Shown: piece after piece, positions 10,401 through 18,600 of the stretch | Layout of the letters: the number at the start of each line of letters is the position of its first letter | Position numbering within the stretch: the stretch's first letter is position 1 | Source: Bacteroidales bacterium | Lineage (GTDB): Bacteria > Bacteroidota > Bacteroidia > Bacteroidales > JAQUTK01 | Reading direction: 5' to 3' | Assembly (NCBI GenBank): GCA_028709785.1 | Contig: JAQUTK010000004.1 | Location: forward strand, 89,096 to 153,095 | Length of the DNA: 64,000 bases | Made by a program: the position numbers and the translations under genes | Notes under the pieces: generated by a model | The model's database searches: none | Told to the model about the DNA's origin: nothing | The model's input: the letters and a program-made list of their open reading frames with translations, nothing else

Positions 10401-11281
10401 ATAGCACTATCGGGATTGCTGGCAAAATACTCACGGGTATAAGCCACGCCACCCGATTCAAACACGACCTTGGCTACAGAATTCTCAATATCCAGTTCGC
10501 GACGGTAATTCTGAGCTGCTGTAATCTGTTCGCTGGTAATATAGAGACTTCCAAAATTCTGATATGCGCCATAGGAGGTCTTATTGCCACTCCAGAGCGT
10601 CTTTTCATTCAGCTGGATCTGATCCTGACGCACTCCGCCAAACAGCATGGCTCCAAACTGGCCATCACCGATCGGTAAGGCAGAAGTCATCCATTCTGTC
10701 GCTGGTTTTCTATACCACAATGACAACTTGGATTCCGGCGCAGAAGAAGTGCCGGTCAGTTCAGCTTCAGCCAAAGTCAGAACACCCATTGAGGAAGGCA
10801 ATACGAATTCCAACGGGTTATTCACATCTGAAGCACTCCATTCACCCAGTTGCCTTCCGGAACCTGCACCACCAAATTGATTCATACAGGTACTTTGACC
10901 TGCACGTTGCAATTCCCAGGCCGGAGCATAGGTAGCATTGGTCGTAGCAATAAACTTAAACTTGATAGAGGAAGAAGCGTTGGTGGTGAAACGAGAGGCA
11001 GAGGAAGAATAGGATATGGATCGTCCGTATTGACTCGTAATCACATACGCATTGGCAGTACCGGTCACTTTCCAGAGTTGCGCTTTGTTTCCTGACGTAG
11101 CCGTCTGAGTCATCAGAATAGCACCTTCGCCCATGTCCTGAAGCACAGCGCCTCCATTTTTAAACTTAATATAGTACCACACAGTATCTGTTTCAGTACT
11201 GATCACCGGTAGTGTTTGCGCCTTGAGCACCCCAAAGGGAAACAATATCGCCCATAGGAGAAATAGTAGTGTTTTCTTCAT
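7451..11281 (-). CDS. Secreted multidomain GH95 alpha-L-fucosidase with T9SS tail
   Basis: 1276 residues. A signal peptide (MKKTLLFLLWAILFPFGVLKAQ) is followed by a ricin-like/beta-trefoil segment (about 30-160), the GH95 catalytic region (about 188-900), a CBM6/35-like domain starting at VEAENYNNGVEGEAFKA, a second ricin-like stretch (NYYIEKDGLYLTNN), and a C-terminal T9SS type A sorting domain (GYYLLAVKRTNGTIYTTKIVVR). GH95 landmarks are present: NIN near residue 497 (water-activating asparagines), SPENGP near 629 and DGNFG near 803. GH95 enzymes invert terminal alpha-1,2-L-fucose, occasionally L-galactose. The enzyme is probably exported and surface-attached or released. It is coupled to the downstream oxidoreductase; the fucosidase versus galactosidase choice is not settled. 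Confidence 0.9.
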   Translation of the reverse strand: MKKTLLFLLWAILFPFGVLKAQTLPVISTETDTVWYYIKFKNGGAVLQDMGEGAILMTQTATSGNKAQLWKVTGTANAYVITSQYGRSISYSSSASRFTTNASSSIKFKFIATTNATYAPAWELQRAGQSTCMNQFGGAGSGRQLGEWSASDVNNPLEFVLPSSMGVLTLAEAELTGTSSAPESKLSLWYRKPATEWMTSALPIGDGQFGAMLFGGVRQDQIQLNEKTLWSGNKTSYGAYQNFGSLYITSEQITAAQNYRRELDIENSVAKVVFESGGVAYTREYFASNPDSAIIIRLTASEAGKITTDLQLVDGHTSAINYTTEGATFSGKLALVSYYARMAIKTDGGVVTVNPKGGIHVEGANSLLIVLRGGTNYDAKNMNYISNTAGLPARVDRQVANALSKSYEDLKSAHIADYKGLFDRVKFVIDGTTNTMPTDELIKTYNISYSDMFLEQLYFNYGRYLMISSSRGVDQPSNLQGIWNHRNDPPWSCDIHSNINVQMNYWPAEPTNLSDLHKPFLNYIYNESQIHSQWKQNAKDAGQTKGWTLYTENNIFGYHGGFMHNYVIANAWYCMHMWQHYRFTMDKAYLKNVAYPVMKSCCDFWLERLIQDRVVKDGTWVCPNEYSPENGPAAEDGTAHSQQLVWDLFNSTLQAMEVLGDELNEDAAFVTDLKAKFAHLDNGLHIDSEGYLREWKYSDRSVGEPGHRHNSHLMGLYPGNQISPLIDKTIFDAAIKSLTARGDISTGWSMGWKINLWARALDGDHANKILKSALRLSTTTTTDQSAGGIYENLLDAHAPFQIDGNFGATSGVSEMLLQSQLNILQILPALPSVWPKGSVTGLRAVGDFQVDIEWEALKATRIVILSEGGLLCDLAYPGITNYQLRDDENKYIPVKIIDGNRIQFPTEAGKTYTFTLGTVGLVEAENYNNGVEGEAFKALDVINEDGVYRNDGIYIRPYLNNYYVSLRQGEWTRYTVFVADSSFYKLSAFAHSQAATSKVGVSIDGVSKGTLSGATTSDFSDISLGSSFFLAAEMHTIILSGDEGTTDLEHFRLEPYVEKNRLADGNYYIEKDGLYLTNNHTVGSTLPPKFRALKAEDTDQRQGWILTYDADRDRYKLASMKDSCYVNEKGAFSKETTTPYDADMHTFSIYYNGLKYAIQTGGIAGVAPLYFDVDRLSKGAQSDIPSNFEFNFIHYDGLLDARSELLQSDIRVHQEGDLVTVSGEDICQVSIVSIVGSLQLISFEPTFSTASLAAGYYLLAVKRTNGTIYTTKIVVR

Positions 11282-11328
11282 GCAAATAGTTCTTTAGATA
11301 GGTTATTGTATTATTTCGGATCTGGACG

Positions 11329-11336
11329 CAAATTTA
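11329..11336 (-). promoter_or_regulatory. -7 element of GH95-oxidoreductase operon
   Basis: On the minus strand the bases read TAAATTTG, an exact TAnnTTTG. This places transcription start about 40 bases before the GH95 ATG. No convincing -33 TTG at the right distance is visible. Confidence 0.45.
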
Positions 11337-11375
11337 GTAAAACGAATATGAATCCCGCTATTTCAATCCGATTAA

Positions 11376-11406
11376 TTGGTATTATCGCTGATTTACACTA
11401 CTTTTG
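11376..11406 (+). promoter_or_regulatory. rlmB promoter
   Basis: TTG (11376-11378), a 20-base spacer and TACTTTTG (11399-11406) make a complete Bacteroidota sigma-70-type promoter, 23 bases before the rlmB ATG. Confidence 0.65.
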
Positions 11407-11429
11407 TGGATTCAAACTGAGACTACAAA

Positions 11430-12176
11430 ATGGAAACAAACGACATGATATTCGGTATCCGCGCCGTGATAGAAGCTATCGAAGCAGGAAAAGAGATTGA
11501 TAAGATTCTTGTTAAAAAAGATATGACAAGCGATCTCTCTCGCGAATTGTTTGAGGCTATCAGAGGGACAAATATCACTGTGCAACGTGTTCCTGTTGAT
11601 CGTATCAACCGGTATACAAACAAGAACCATCAAGGTGTGATTGCTTTTTTGCCGGCTATCTCTTACGCATCATTGGGCAATCTTGTCCCCACCTTGTTTG
11701 AAGAAGGTAAAACTCCTCTGATTCTGGTACTTGACGGCATTACTGATGTGCGCAACTTTGGTGCAATTGCCCGTACCTGCGAGTGTGCCGGTGTGCACGG
11801 CATCGTCATTCCCAAAAGTGGTAGTGTGACGGTAAGCGGAGATGCGGTAAAGACTTCAGCCGGTGCATTAATGACACTGCCTGTATGCCGTGAAAACTCT
11901 TTGAAAGAGGCTCTTCGCTACCTGAAGAACTCCGGTTTCCGCATTATCGCAGCTACTGAAAAAGCTTCTGCTAATTATACCGAGGTCTCTTATACCGATC
12001 CGGTCGCCATCATCATGGGTGCTGAAGACACCGGAGTTGCTCCTGAACATCTTAAAATGTGTGACGACCTGGTTTCAATCCCTCTGTTGGGAAAGATCGG
12101 TTCGCTGAATGTTTCCGTTGCAGCAGGTGTCTTGATCTATGAGGCTGTACGTCAAAAGCGGTTGGAAAACAGGTAA
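11430..12176 (+). CDS. rlmB: 23S rRNA (guanosine-2'-O-)-methyltransferase RlmB (TrmH/SPOUT family)
   Basis: 248 residues with an N-terminal RNA-binding substrate domain (FGIRAVIEAIEAGKEIDKILV...) and a C-terminal SPOUT trefoil-knot domain. The three SPOUT motifs are visible: VLDGITDVRNFGAIARTCECAG, IIMGAEDTGV and IPLLGKIGSLNVSVAAGVLIYE. The enzyme uses S-adenosylmethionine to methylate a guanosine ribose in 23S rRNA (G2251 in E. coli). It is monocistronic, with its own promoter and a terminator three bases after its stop, and stands alone between two minus-strand degradative gene groups. Close TrmH/SpoU relatives exist, but the RlmB motif set fits best. Confidence 0.93.
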   Translation: METNDMIFGIRAVIEAIEAGKEIDKILVKKDMTSDLSRELFEAIRGTNITVQRVPVDRINRYTNKNHQGVIAFLPAISYASLGNLVPTLFEEGKTPLILVLDGITDVRNFGAIARTCECAGVHGIVIPKSGSVTVSGDAVKTSAGALMTLPVCRENSLKEALRYLKNSGFRIIAATEKASANYTEVSYTDPVAIIMGAEDTGVAPEHLKMCDDLVSIPLLGKIGSLNVSVAAGVLIYEAVRQKRLENR

Positions 12177-12178
12177 CA

Positions 12179-12203
12179 TCCTTTCTTCAAAGGACTCTTT
12201 TTT
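12179..12203 (+). terminator. Terminator after rlmB
   Basis: TCCTTT-CTTC-AAAGGA is a 6-bp stem with a tetraloop, followed by CTC and six T residues. Confidence 0.65.
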
Positions 12204-12239
12204 CCTGTAAATAACGGTAGGTTATCAAAAAAAAACAGT

Positions 12240-12247
12240 TATCTTTG
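12240..12247 (+). promoter_or_regulatory. -7 element of candidate small RNA
   Basis: TATCTTTG is the most frequent form of the TAnnTTTG element in this window. It lies 37 bases after the rlmB terminator and points into a region without a plus-strand protein gene. The -33 region is weak. Confidence 0.5.
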
Positions 12248-12251
12248 TAAA

Positions 12252-12348
12252 TGAAGTCTGGCAAGCGGTCTTTGAGACTATGCCATGATTGTTAATATAA
12301 AGAAAAGTTATTATATAGAGAGGTCGATGCGAATCGCCCTCTTTTTTT
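12252..12348 (+). ncRNA. Candidate small RNA (about 97 nt) with own promoter and terminator
   Basis: The transcript predicted from the promoter at 12240 would be short and structured. TGGCA pairs with TGCCA and encloses a GTCT-TTG-AGAC hairpin in the 5' half; an AU-rich linker follows, then the intrinsic terminator at 12319-12348. The upstream gene rlmB is already terminated, and no plus-strand gene follows for over 6 kb. A 14-codon frame starting at ATG 12251 (MKSGKRSLRLCHDC) sits almost at the predicted start site and could instead be a leaderless peptide, but this is less likely. I do not recognise a known RNA family here; signal recognition particle RNA, 6S RNA and tmRNA hallmarks are absent. 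Confidence 0.45.
12319..12348 (+). terminator. Terminator of candidate small RNA
   Basis: AGAGG-T-CGAT / ATCG-C-CCTCT pair around GCGA with one mismatch and are followed by seven T residues on the plus strand. The T tract touches the stop codon of the converging sulfatase gene. Confidence 0.75.
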
Positions 12349-13951
12349 AATCCACAGTCACTTTACTTCCCCACCAATCCTGATTTGGTTCCCAGCCTTT
12401 AGTCAGCATCTTTTTACGCAACGTTTCCTGTTGTTGGAGCATCTTGGTCTTCCATCCTATCTTCACCTGTTTCTCTTCCAAAGGATTATACATAGGATCT
12501 GCCACCGGCATTTTGGCATCAACTTCAATTAGCCAGGCATCAAGCAATGTTTTTAGTTCCTTTACTTTATCCGGATACATATGATTTAAAGGCTCACTCT
12601 CACTGATATCTGTTGCAAGATTATATAATTCACAATGTTGATCTTCAAGATAATAGATAAGCTTCCAGTCACCCTTACGAATTATAGATGAAGGTTCTCC
12701 TCCTTGGTTGCCATAATGAGGATAATGCCAGAATAATGAACGTGAGGCAATCTCTTTACCTTCCAGTAAAGGCATTATGCTAACACCATCCATGTGCTGT
12801 TGTGGAACCAGAGGAAGAGCTGCAAAGTCAAGAATCGTAGGATAAAAGTCCGTCCCTATCACAGGTACATCGCAGTTGCTACCCGGAGATTTACAACCCG
12901 GATATTCTATCAGAAGAGGTTCACGAATGCCACCTTCCCACTGACGTCCTTTGCCACCACGAAGAGGAAGCAAGGCAGTAGAAAAGGCATCTCCGGAAGT
13001 AACACCACCGTTATCACTCGTAAAGATAATCATCGTATTTTTATCCAGACCCATTTCTTCTATTGCATCAAGTAGCACCCCGACAGCATCATCCATCTGT
13101 TGTATTAATCCCGCATATACAGGATTGTCCTGCGTCTGGCGAACCGGCATTGTGCGATCCACTTCAAATGCGTTCTCTTTAATGCCCATCCGTTCAGCCT
13201 TGTCACGAAAGTAACTCCATTTTTCCTGGGATGTCTGTATCGGTCCATGTACAGCATAAAATGACAAATAAGCAAAAAAAGGATTCTTCTTTTTCTTCTT
13301 GTACTGCTCACGAATGAAAGAAACCGTTTCTATCCCTAAACGCATAGAAAGGTTCTCGCCATCTTTCAGATCGGATAACCTTGGATTTTCATAAGGACTA
13401 AAATATCCACCTTTAGGACTTCCAGCTGACCATCCGCCCTTATTGATATCAAATCCATGATCCTCAGGCCATGATCCTTCCTCTCCCAAATGCCACTTTC
13501 CTGCGAAAAAGGTAGAATACCCATATTGTTTCAGATATTCCGGCAAAGTCAATTCTTCTTTTGGTAGACTCAACACATAACAAGGAGGAAGCAACTTACT
13601 ATGACGTCCGAGTTTACGCCATTCTTCTCCGGAAGCTTCGCCAATCCAATCTGTAATACCATGACGAGGCGTATATTGACCGGTCAATATACTTGCACGG
13701 GAAGGGCTGGACACCGGACAAGTTGCATATGCATTTGTAAACAAGACACCACGTTTAGCCAGACGGTCAATGTTTGGCGTTTCATAATATCTGCTACCCA
13801 TACAACCTAAATCATTCCAACCCAAGTCATCAGCCAGAATAAATATTACGTTGGGACGCTCTTGTTTCTGTGCACACATGTTACTTGTAAATACAAGGAA
13901 ACTAAATGGCAGAAGAGATTTACTGGGAAAAATAAAATTTTTCATAATCAT
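12347..13951 (-). CDS. Secreted family S1 sulfatase (serine type), possibly S1_16
   Basis: 534 residues with a signal peptide ending near MCAQ, then the alkaline-phosphatase-like sulfatase fold. NVIFILADDLGWNDLG supplies the metal-binding Asp pair (D41, D42). The formylglycine motif is S81-S-P-S-R, so the residue converted is Ser, which requires the anaerobic radical-SAM maturase (anSME). Other blocks are FFAGKWHLGEEG and IIFTSDNGG. The GGWSAGSPKGGYFSPY segment recalls subfamily S1_16 (galactose-4-sulfatases), but this is from memory of the motif only. It hydrolyses sulfate esters of glycans, probably in the periplasm. It follows a second sulfatase by 82 bases on the same strand and so likely shares its transcript. 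Confidence 0.9.
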   Translation of the reverse strand: MIMKNFIFPSKSLLPFSFLVFTSNMCAQKQERPNVIFILADDLGWNDLGCMGSRYYETPNIDRLAKRGVLFTNAYATCPVSSPSRASILTGQYTPRHGITDWIGEASGEEWRKLGRHSKLLPPCYVLSLPKEELTLPEYLKQYGYSTFFAGKWHLGEEGSWPEDHGFDINKGGWSAGSPKGGYFSPYENPRLSDLKDGENLSMRLGIETVSFIREQYKKKKKNPFFAYLSFYAVHGPIQTSQEKWSYFRDKAERMGIKENAFEVDRTMPVRQTQDNPVYAGLIQQMDDAVGVLLDAIEEMGLDKNTMIIFTSDNGGVTSGDAFSTALLPLRGGKGRQWEGGIREPLLIEYPGCKSPGSNCDVPVIGTDFYPTILDFAALPLVPQQHMDGVSIMPLLEGKEIASRSLFWHYPHYGNQGGEPSSIIRKGDWKLIYYLEDQHCELYNLATDISESEPLNHMYPDKVKELKTLLDAWLIEVDAKMPVADPMYNPLEEKQVKIGWKTKMLQQQETLRKKMLTKGWEPNQDWWGSKVTVD

Positions 13952-14033
13952 TGTATGGTGTTTCGACTATCAAACTTTGAATTTTCAAACAAGAAGTTGC
14001 ATGTGTTTTATCTCTGACTACTTCTTCTGATTG

Positions 14034-15521
14034 TCATTCACTTTGACAACCCGTATACAATTCTTCGTACATAGATTTCATCATTTGTAACTGACGGGGA
14101 TTCTGTTTTGACAGATCATTTTTCTGAGCAATATCCTTTCTCAGATCATACAACTCAGCCGATTTCTTTCCATATGCCGGCACATACGACCAGTTCATGT
14201 ATCGGAATGAAACCTTGCGAAGATACCCTTCAAGAATAATCTTTTCACGCCCTTTATTGGATTTCCCCAAGAAAGCATTCATCACATTCTCACCATCTAC
14301 AGAAATACATTCCTGATTGAGAAATGAGGCAAAAGATGGAAGAAAGTCCAACTGACTAACCAATGCATTTGATATTCCCGGCTTTATATGAGATTTCCAG
14401 TTTACAATAAACGGCACTCTTGTACCTCCTTCGTAATAATCACATTTCATTCCTCTGAATGGACCCGACGGCTTATGTAAACCGACTTTTTCGACTGCCT
14501 CATCCTTATAACCGTCATCGAGTACCGGACCATTATCACTGGTAAAGATGACAATCGTATTTTCGCGAATTCCACACTCGTCGAGATATTTCATAAATTC
14601 ACCCACACACCAATCAGCTTCAAGAATGGCATCACCACGAGTCCCCATCCCTGATCTTCCCAGAAAACGTTCATTTGGCAAACGTGGCACATGAGGTTCA
14701 TGCAAAGCATAATACAAAAAGAAAGGTTTGTCCTTATTTATAGCAACAAAATCTTTTGCTTTCAAAAGAAAAGTATCTGCCATATTCTCATCGACAAAAA
14801 GAGCATTCGTCCCTCCTTTCATATAACCGATACGAGGCACCCCGTTGTTAATTCCCTGATTGTGACCAACAGAAGGGAATAGCCTCAATAGCTCTGGATT
14901 ATCTTTTCCTGTGGGCATCCCGGGAAAGTTCTTTTTGTAAGAGACTTCGATCGGATCGTTTGGATCAAGATTCACGACCGTACCATTTTCGACATACACA
15001 TTGGGCATACGGTCGCAAGTAGCAGCCAATAGGTAGGAATAATCAAAACCAACTTCATTGGCTCCGGGAATAATTTGCTGATTCCAGTCTGTTTTCTCTC
15101 CTTTTACACCCAATCCTAAATGCCATTTTCCAACAACCCCAGTAGTGTAGCCTGCCGATTTAAATATCTTCGGCAAATTCTGACGTTGCGTATCTATAAT
15201 TAATGGCGCATCACCGGGAAGAACATTGGCATCTATATTGCGGGAAGGATAATATCCGGTGAGCAATGAATAACGACTGGGAGTAGAGGTCGCTGCCGAA
15301 CTGTGCGCATCGTAGAAATTAAGACCCTCTTTGGCCAGCTTATCAATATTGGGAGTTAGTAGTGTCCGTTGACCATTGCAGGAAATATCGCCAAACCCGA
15401 GATCGTCTGCATTGATAATAATCACGTTCGGAGTCTTTACTTTTTGTGCATATCCTGCCTGAAAAGTATTTGCGCATGCTGCTATGCTAAAAAATTTTGT
15501 AATAATCGAGTCTTTAATCAT
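14034..15521 (-). CDS. Secreted family S1 sulfatase (serine type)
   Basis: 495 residues. The N-terminus (IITKFFSIAACANTFQAGYAQ) looks like an export signal. VIIINADDLGFGD carries the metal Asp residues, and S79-T-P-S-R is the formylglycine motif, again Ser type. GVVGKWHLGLG and IVIFTSDNGPV complete the family signature. The GRSGMGTRGDAILEADWCVGEF block is typical of sulfatases acting on galactose or N-acetylgalactosamine sulfates, though the subfamily cannot be fixed by eye. It is first in a two-sulfatase transcript and begins just after the terminator of the M6 protease gene. The linkage to the GH95 fucosidase about 2.7 kb away suggests joint action on sulfated, fucosylated glycans such as mucin or fucoidan (inference). 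Confidence 0.9.
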   Translation of the reverse strand: MIKDSIITKFFSIAACANTFQAGYAQKVKTPNVIIINADDLGFGDISCNGQRTLLTPNIDKLAKEGLNFYDAHSSAATSTPSRYSLLTGYYPSRNIDANVLPGDAPLIIDTQRQNLPKIFKSAGYTTGVVGKWHLGLGVKGEKTDWNQQIIPGANEVGFDYSYLLAATCDRMPNVYVENGTVVNLDPNDPIEVSYKKNFPGMPTGKDNPELLRLFPSVGHNQGINNGVPRIGYMKGGTNALFVDENMADTFLLKAKDFVAINKDKPFFLYYALHEPHVPRLPNERFLGRSGMGTRGDAILEADWCVGEFMKYLDECGIRENTIVIFTSDNGPVLDDGYKDEAVEKVGLHKPSGPFRGMKCDYYEGGTRVPFIVNWKSHIKPGISNALVSQLDFLPSFASFLNQECISVDGENVMNAFLGKSNKGREKIILEGYLRKVSFRYMNWSYVPAYGKKSAELYDLRKDIAQKNDLSKQNPRQLQMMKSMYEELYTGCQSE

Positions 15522-15544
15522 ATTATAGGGGCTTTTTACTTCAA

Positions 15545-15594
15545 ATAAAAGATATCCCCTAGATAAAGACTATTATCTAGGGGATATCTTTTAT
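15545..15594 (-). terminator. Long terminator after the M6 protease gene
   Basis: Two 21-base arms beginning ATAAAAGATATCCCC pair perfectly around an 8-base loop, giving one of the longest stems in the window. On the minus strand the 3' arm ends in CTTTTATTT. Confidence 0.85.
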
Positions 15595-15603
15595 TCTAAA
15601 GTC

Positions 15604-18600
15604 TTATTTCACAAGGATCTTGACTGTTTGTCGTTGTATCTCGCTATCACTCTGAATGGTCAGAATACCATAATAGATTCCACCCGTCAGACCCGGATTA
15701 CTGTACCTGAAGTTATTCACTCCCTGTTCGCAAGGCAAACCGGTCACACTGTCCATCAAACGTCCGTCGGTGTTGTAAATTGACAAACGAACAGACGAAG
15801 ACGCTGAGGTCAAACTATACGTAAAGACTGTTTCATCTTCAAATGGATTGGGAGCATTGAACAGCGGTTGATCCACAGCCACCTCTTCGATACGCTCATC
15901 CGTCAGCAATTCAACCAAACGGAAGGAGGCATTATCCACATCAATCCACGAAGAACCTGTGTTCGTTCCCTTGAAACCGATCTGAGCAGAACCCGTGACT
16001 ATGACAGGTATGGATACCTTCACAAAAGCACCGTTAGTAGCAGAGGAACCAATGGCTGTCTGAACCTCAGAATCATCCTCCGAAGTATCTTTGGCATACA
16101 TCACAAAACCACCGCTGCTACGCACATACGCCGTCATTACATATTTTCCGTATGGAAGCGAAGAGACATACTGTTTCATATCCAGCGTCAGACCGGAGTT
16201 ATTAAGAACATGCGCATATTTGCCCACCAGAGGATTATTCGTATCCAAAATCGTCTTGGAAGTTACGGCAGTTGGAGTCGTGCTCACCGTCCAGTTGGTC
16301 AGTCCCGTTTCAAATGTCCCGTTCTTCAACAGATTGTTCTTTTCATAATCTTCCTCCAGCACCCATTGCTGATTTGCATTGGTCGCTGCCTGATAGGTAT
16401 ATTGAATCACCTGACCCTTGTCTTTCGTTTTGCCCGAGTTGTCCAGTCCGTAGGCGGTCAAACGGCTGCGGATTCCGTACGAACCGTTGCTTAAAGGCAA
16501 CAACTCAAACTGCTGTCCGTAGTCTATCTCACTCACGTTATTGGATTGGAAAAGCTGTACACCCAGGATCTTGAAGGAACGCACATCAAGCACCTTACCC
16601 GTTTTCACATTGGTAAAGACATATGCCATACTGTCGCTTGTCAAGGAAACCTTCCACAACTGTGCATCATCGGTTGACGCGGTCATCTGCTGAATCACAT
16701 CACCATCGGCAGTACCGGAAGGCTGAAGCGCCAAACCGGTGCTTTTGCTCTTGATCTTGTAATAGCCACCATCGCTGATCTGTTGCGCTTCGCCCGCCAA
16801 TGAACGGCCGGAAACTTCCTTCAGATACCAGAACTGAGCTTTTGTTCCTGCACGCTTGCGAACCACGACCGGACGCGAACCGGCGGTAGTCGTCGTCAGA
16901 TAAAGATCCGGATTATTCACATTGCGGATCATATAGCCCGCACCGTCTCCATACGTGAACTCCCACAACTGCCAGGGCTTCTTATCGGAAGAATTATAGG
17001 CTCCTATACAAAGAGAATCATCGGCAGCGGCCAGAGAGTCAACCATCAGACAGAGATTAGAGTTATCAGAAGGATAGATCAGAAACTGGAACTTCGAATT
17101 ACTCACATACTTAATCTTGAACTTTTCAAACATACCATCAGTCACCGCCAGATCTTGCTTCGAAGAAAAACGGTTGCTCTCCGGAAGATATGTGAGAGCA
17201 CCCAGAGACAAGCCGTTCATCAGACGGTAATTGGTATAGCTCGGACCAAGAGCCGGCTTGACGGAGTCTTTCTTCGAACGGATAGTCACTTTGAAAGTGA
17301 TACGTGAAGAGTCGCTCGTGGCAGCGGAGATATCAGAAATATCAAGTCCGCCAAACCCACCATCCTGAAGGTAACTCGGAGGATTGGTATAATCGTTGAT
17401 CGCCGGACGATCGACACCGGCAGCAGAAGAGAAATTGGCTTTGGAAGCATCACCTCCGCTACCCAAAGTACCTCCCGGACGCAAAATGAATAATTCATCT
17501 TTGTACGGACCATTCTGAGTACCGGAATAGCGAGTATCGATACGGTAAACGATCAATCCATTTCCAGGCACATTACCTTCATAAAGCCCCTTCTTCTGGC
17601 GATATTCCAGCATAAAATAAGACTTAGAGTCATAAGGAGAAGCAATCTTATAACAGTTACTATCAGGAGAAAGAACCGACTTCAGGGTATATGTGCCCGA
17701 CTCTGTAATCTCCGGGACATTGGGTAACCAGACGTTTTGATATTTGTTTTTCTTGAAAGTCAACGTATATACATTATTATTGTTTTCCATCGGATCCCAT
17801 CCGGTAACAGGGCTTCCATTGGGATACATATCATCATAGCGATAATAGTCCGGATCACCCAGCGTATGGTTCAATTCGTGACAGACCACATTCTTATCCA
17901 GCCAATCACCAAAAAGCAAGATATAATTACCAATCTTTTTCTGTCCGGTAGTTGTATTTACATACGCATTGGTCGAATACAGACTCCATGCATGAGGCCA
18001 CAACGTACTTCCCCAGGTAGTTGCAGCACCTGCTATAATAAAACAGGCATTATCCACATTACCGTCGTTATCTTTATCCACATTCATACCATCAGGCAGA
18101 GGCGCATTGACATTTGCCCATTCTACAGCTCTACGCAAAAGACAATGTTCACGGTTTGCACCTTGTGCTGCCCAACTGGATTCTGGCACAGGAGGATTAT
18201 TACCGCTATTCATATACGCACGGTCCATCTTATCCTCGTAGTAGCTGATTGCACCATTGGGAGCAGCACCGGGGATAAAATGTGCGGTAAAGCTGAAGTT
18301 GTTATACGAATTAGCCTCATAATAACCTTTGACTGAAGCGGTCGTTTTTGATGTTGAGTTGTAGAGCGAATTGACCTCGGCATAACTTTTGGTAAATTTA
18401 TCGTCATCAGCCAGTTTGATATAATAGACAAGCACATTTGTATTTCCAATCAGATAGGTCGAAGAGGCTGCTACTTGTCCCATTGACCTTGCAACAGTCC
18501 GGTTTGTACCGTCCGGCATCAGATAAGGAGAAGTTTTTCGCAAATTCTCATAGGTCGCGCCGGATATCAACGAACCACTCTTTAGTGCGCTGATCTGTTT

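Noticed and set aside
12251..12295. 14-codon peptide gene MKSGKRSLRLCHDC
   Set aside because: Its ATG coincides with the predicted transcription start and there is no leader; kept only as an alternative to the small RNA.
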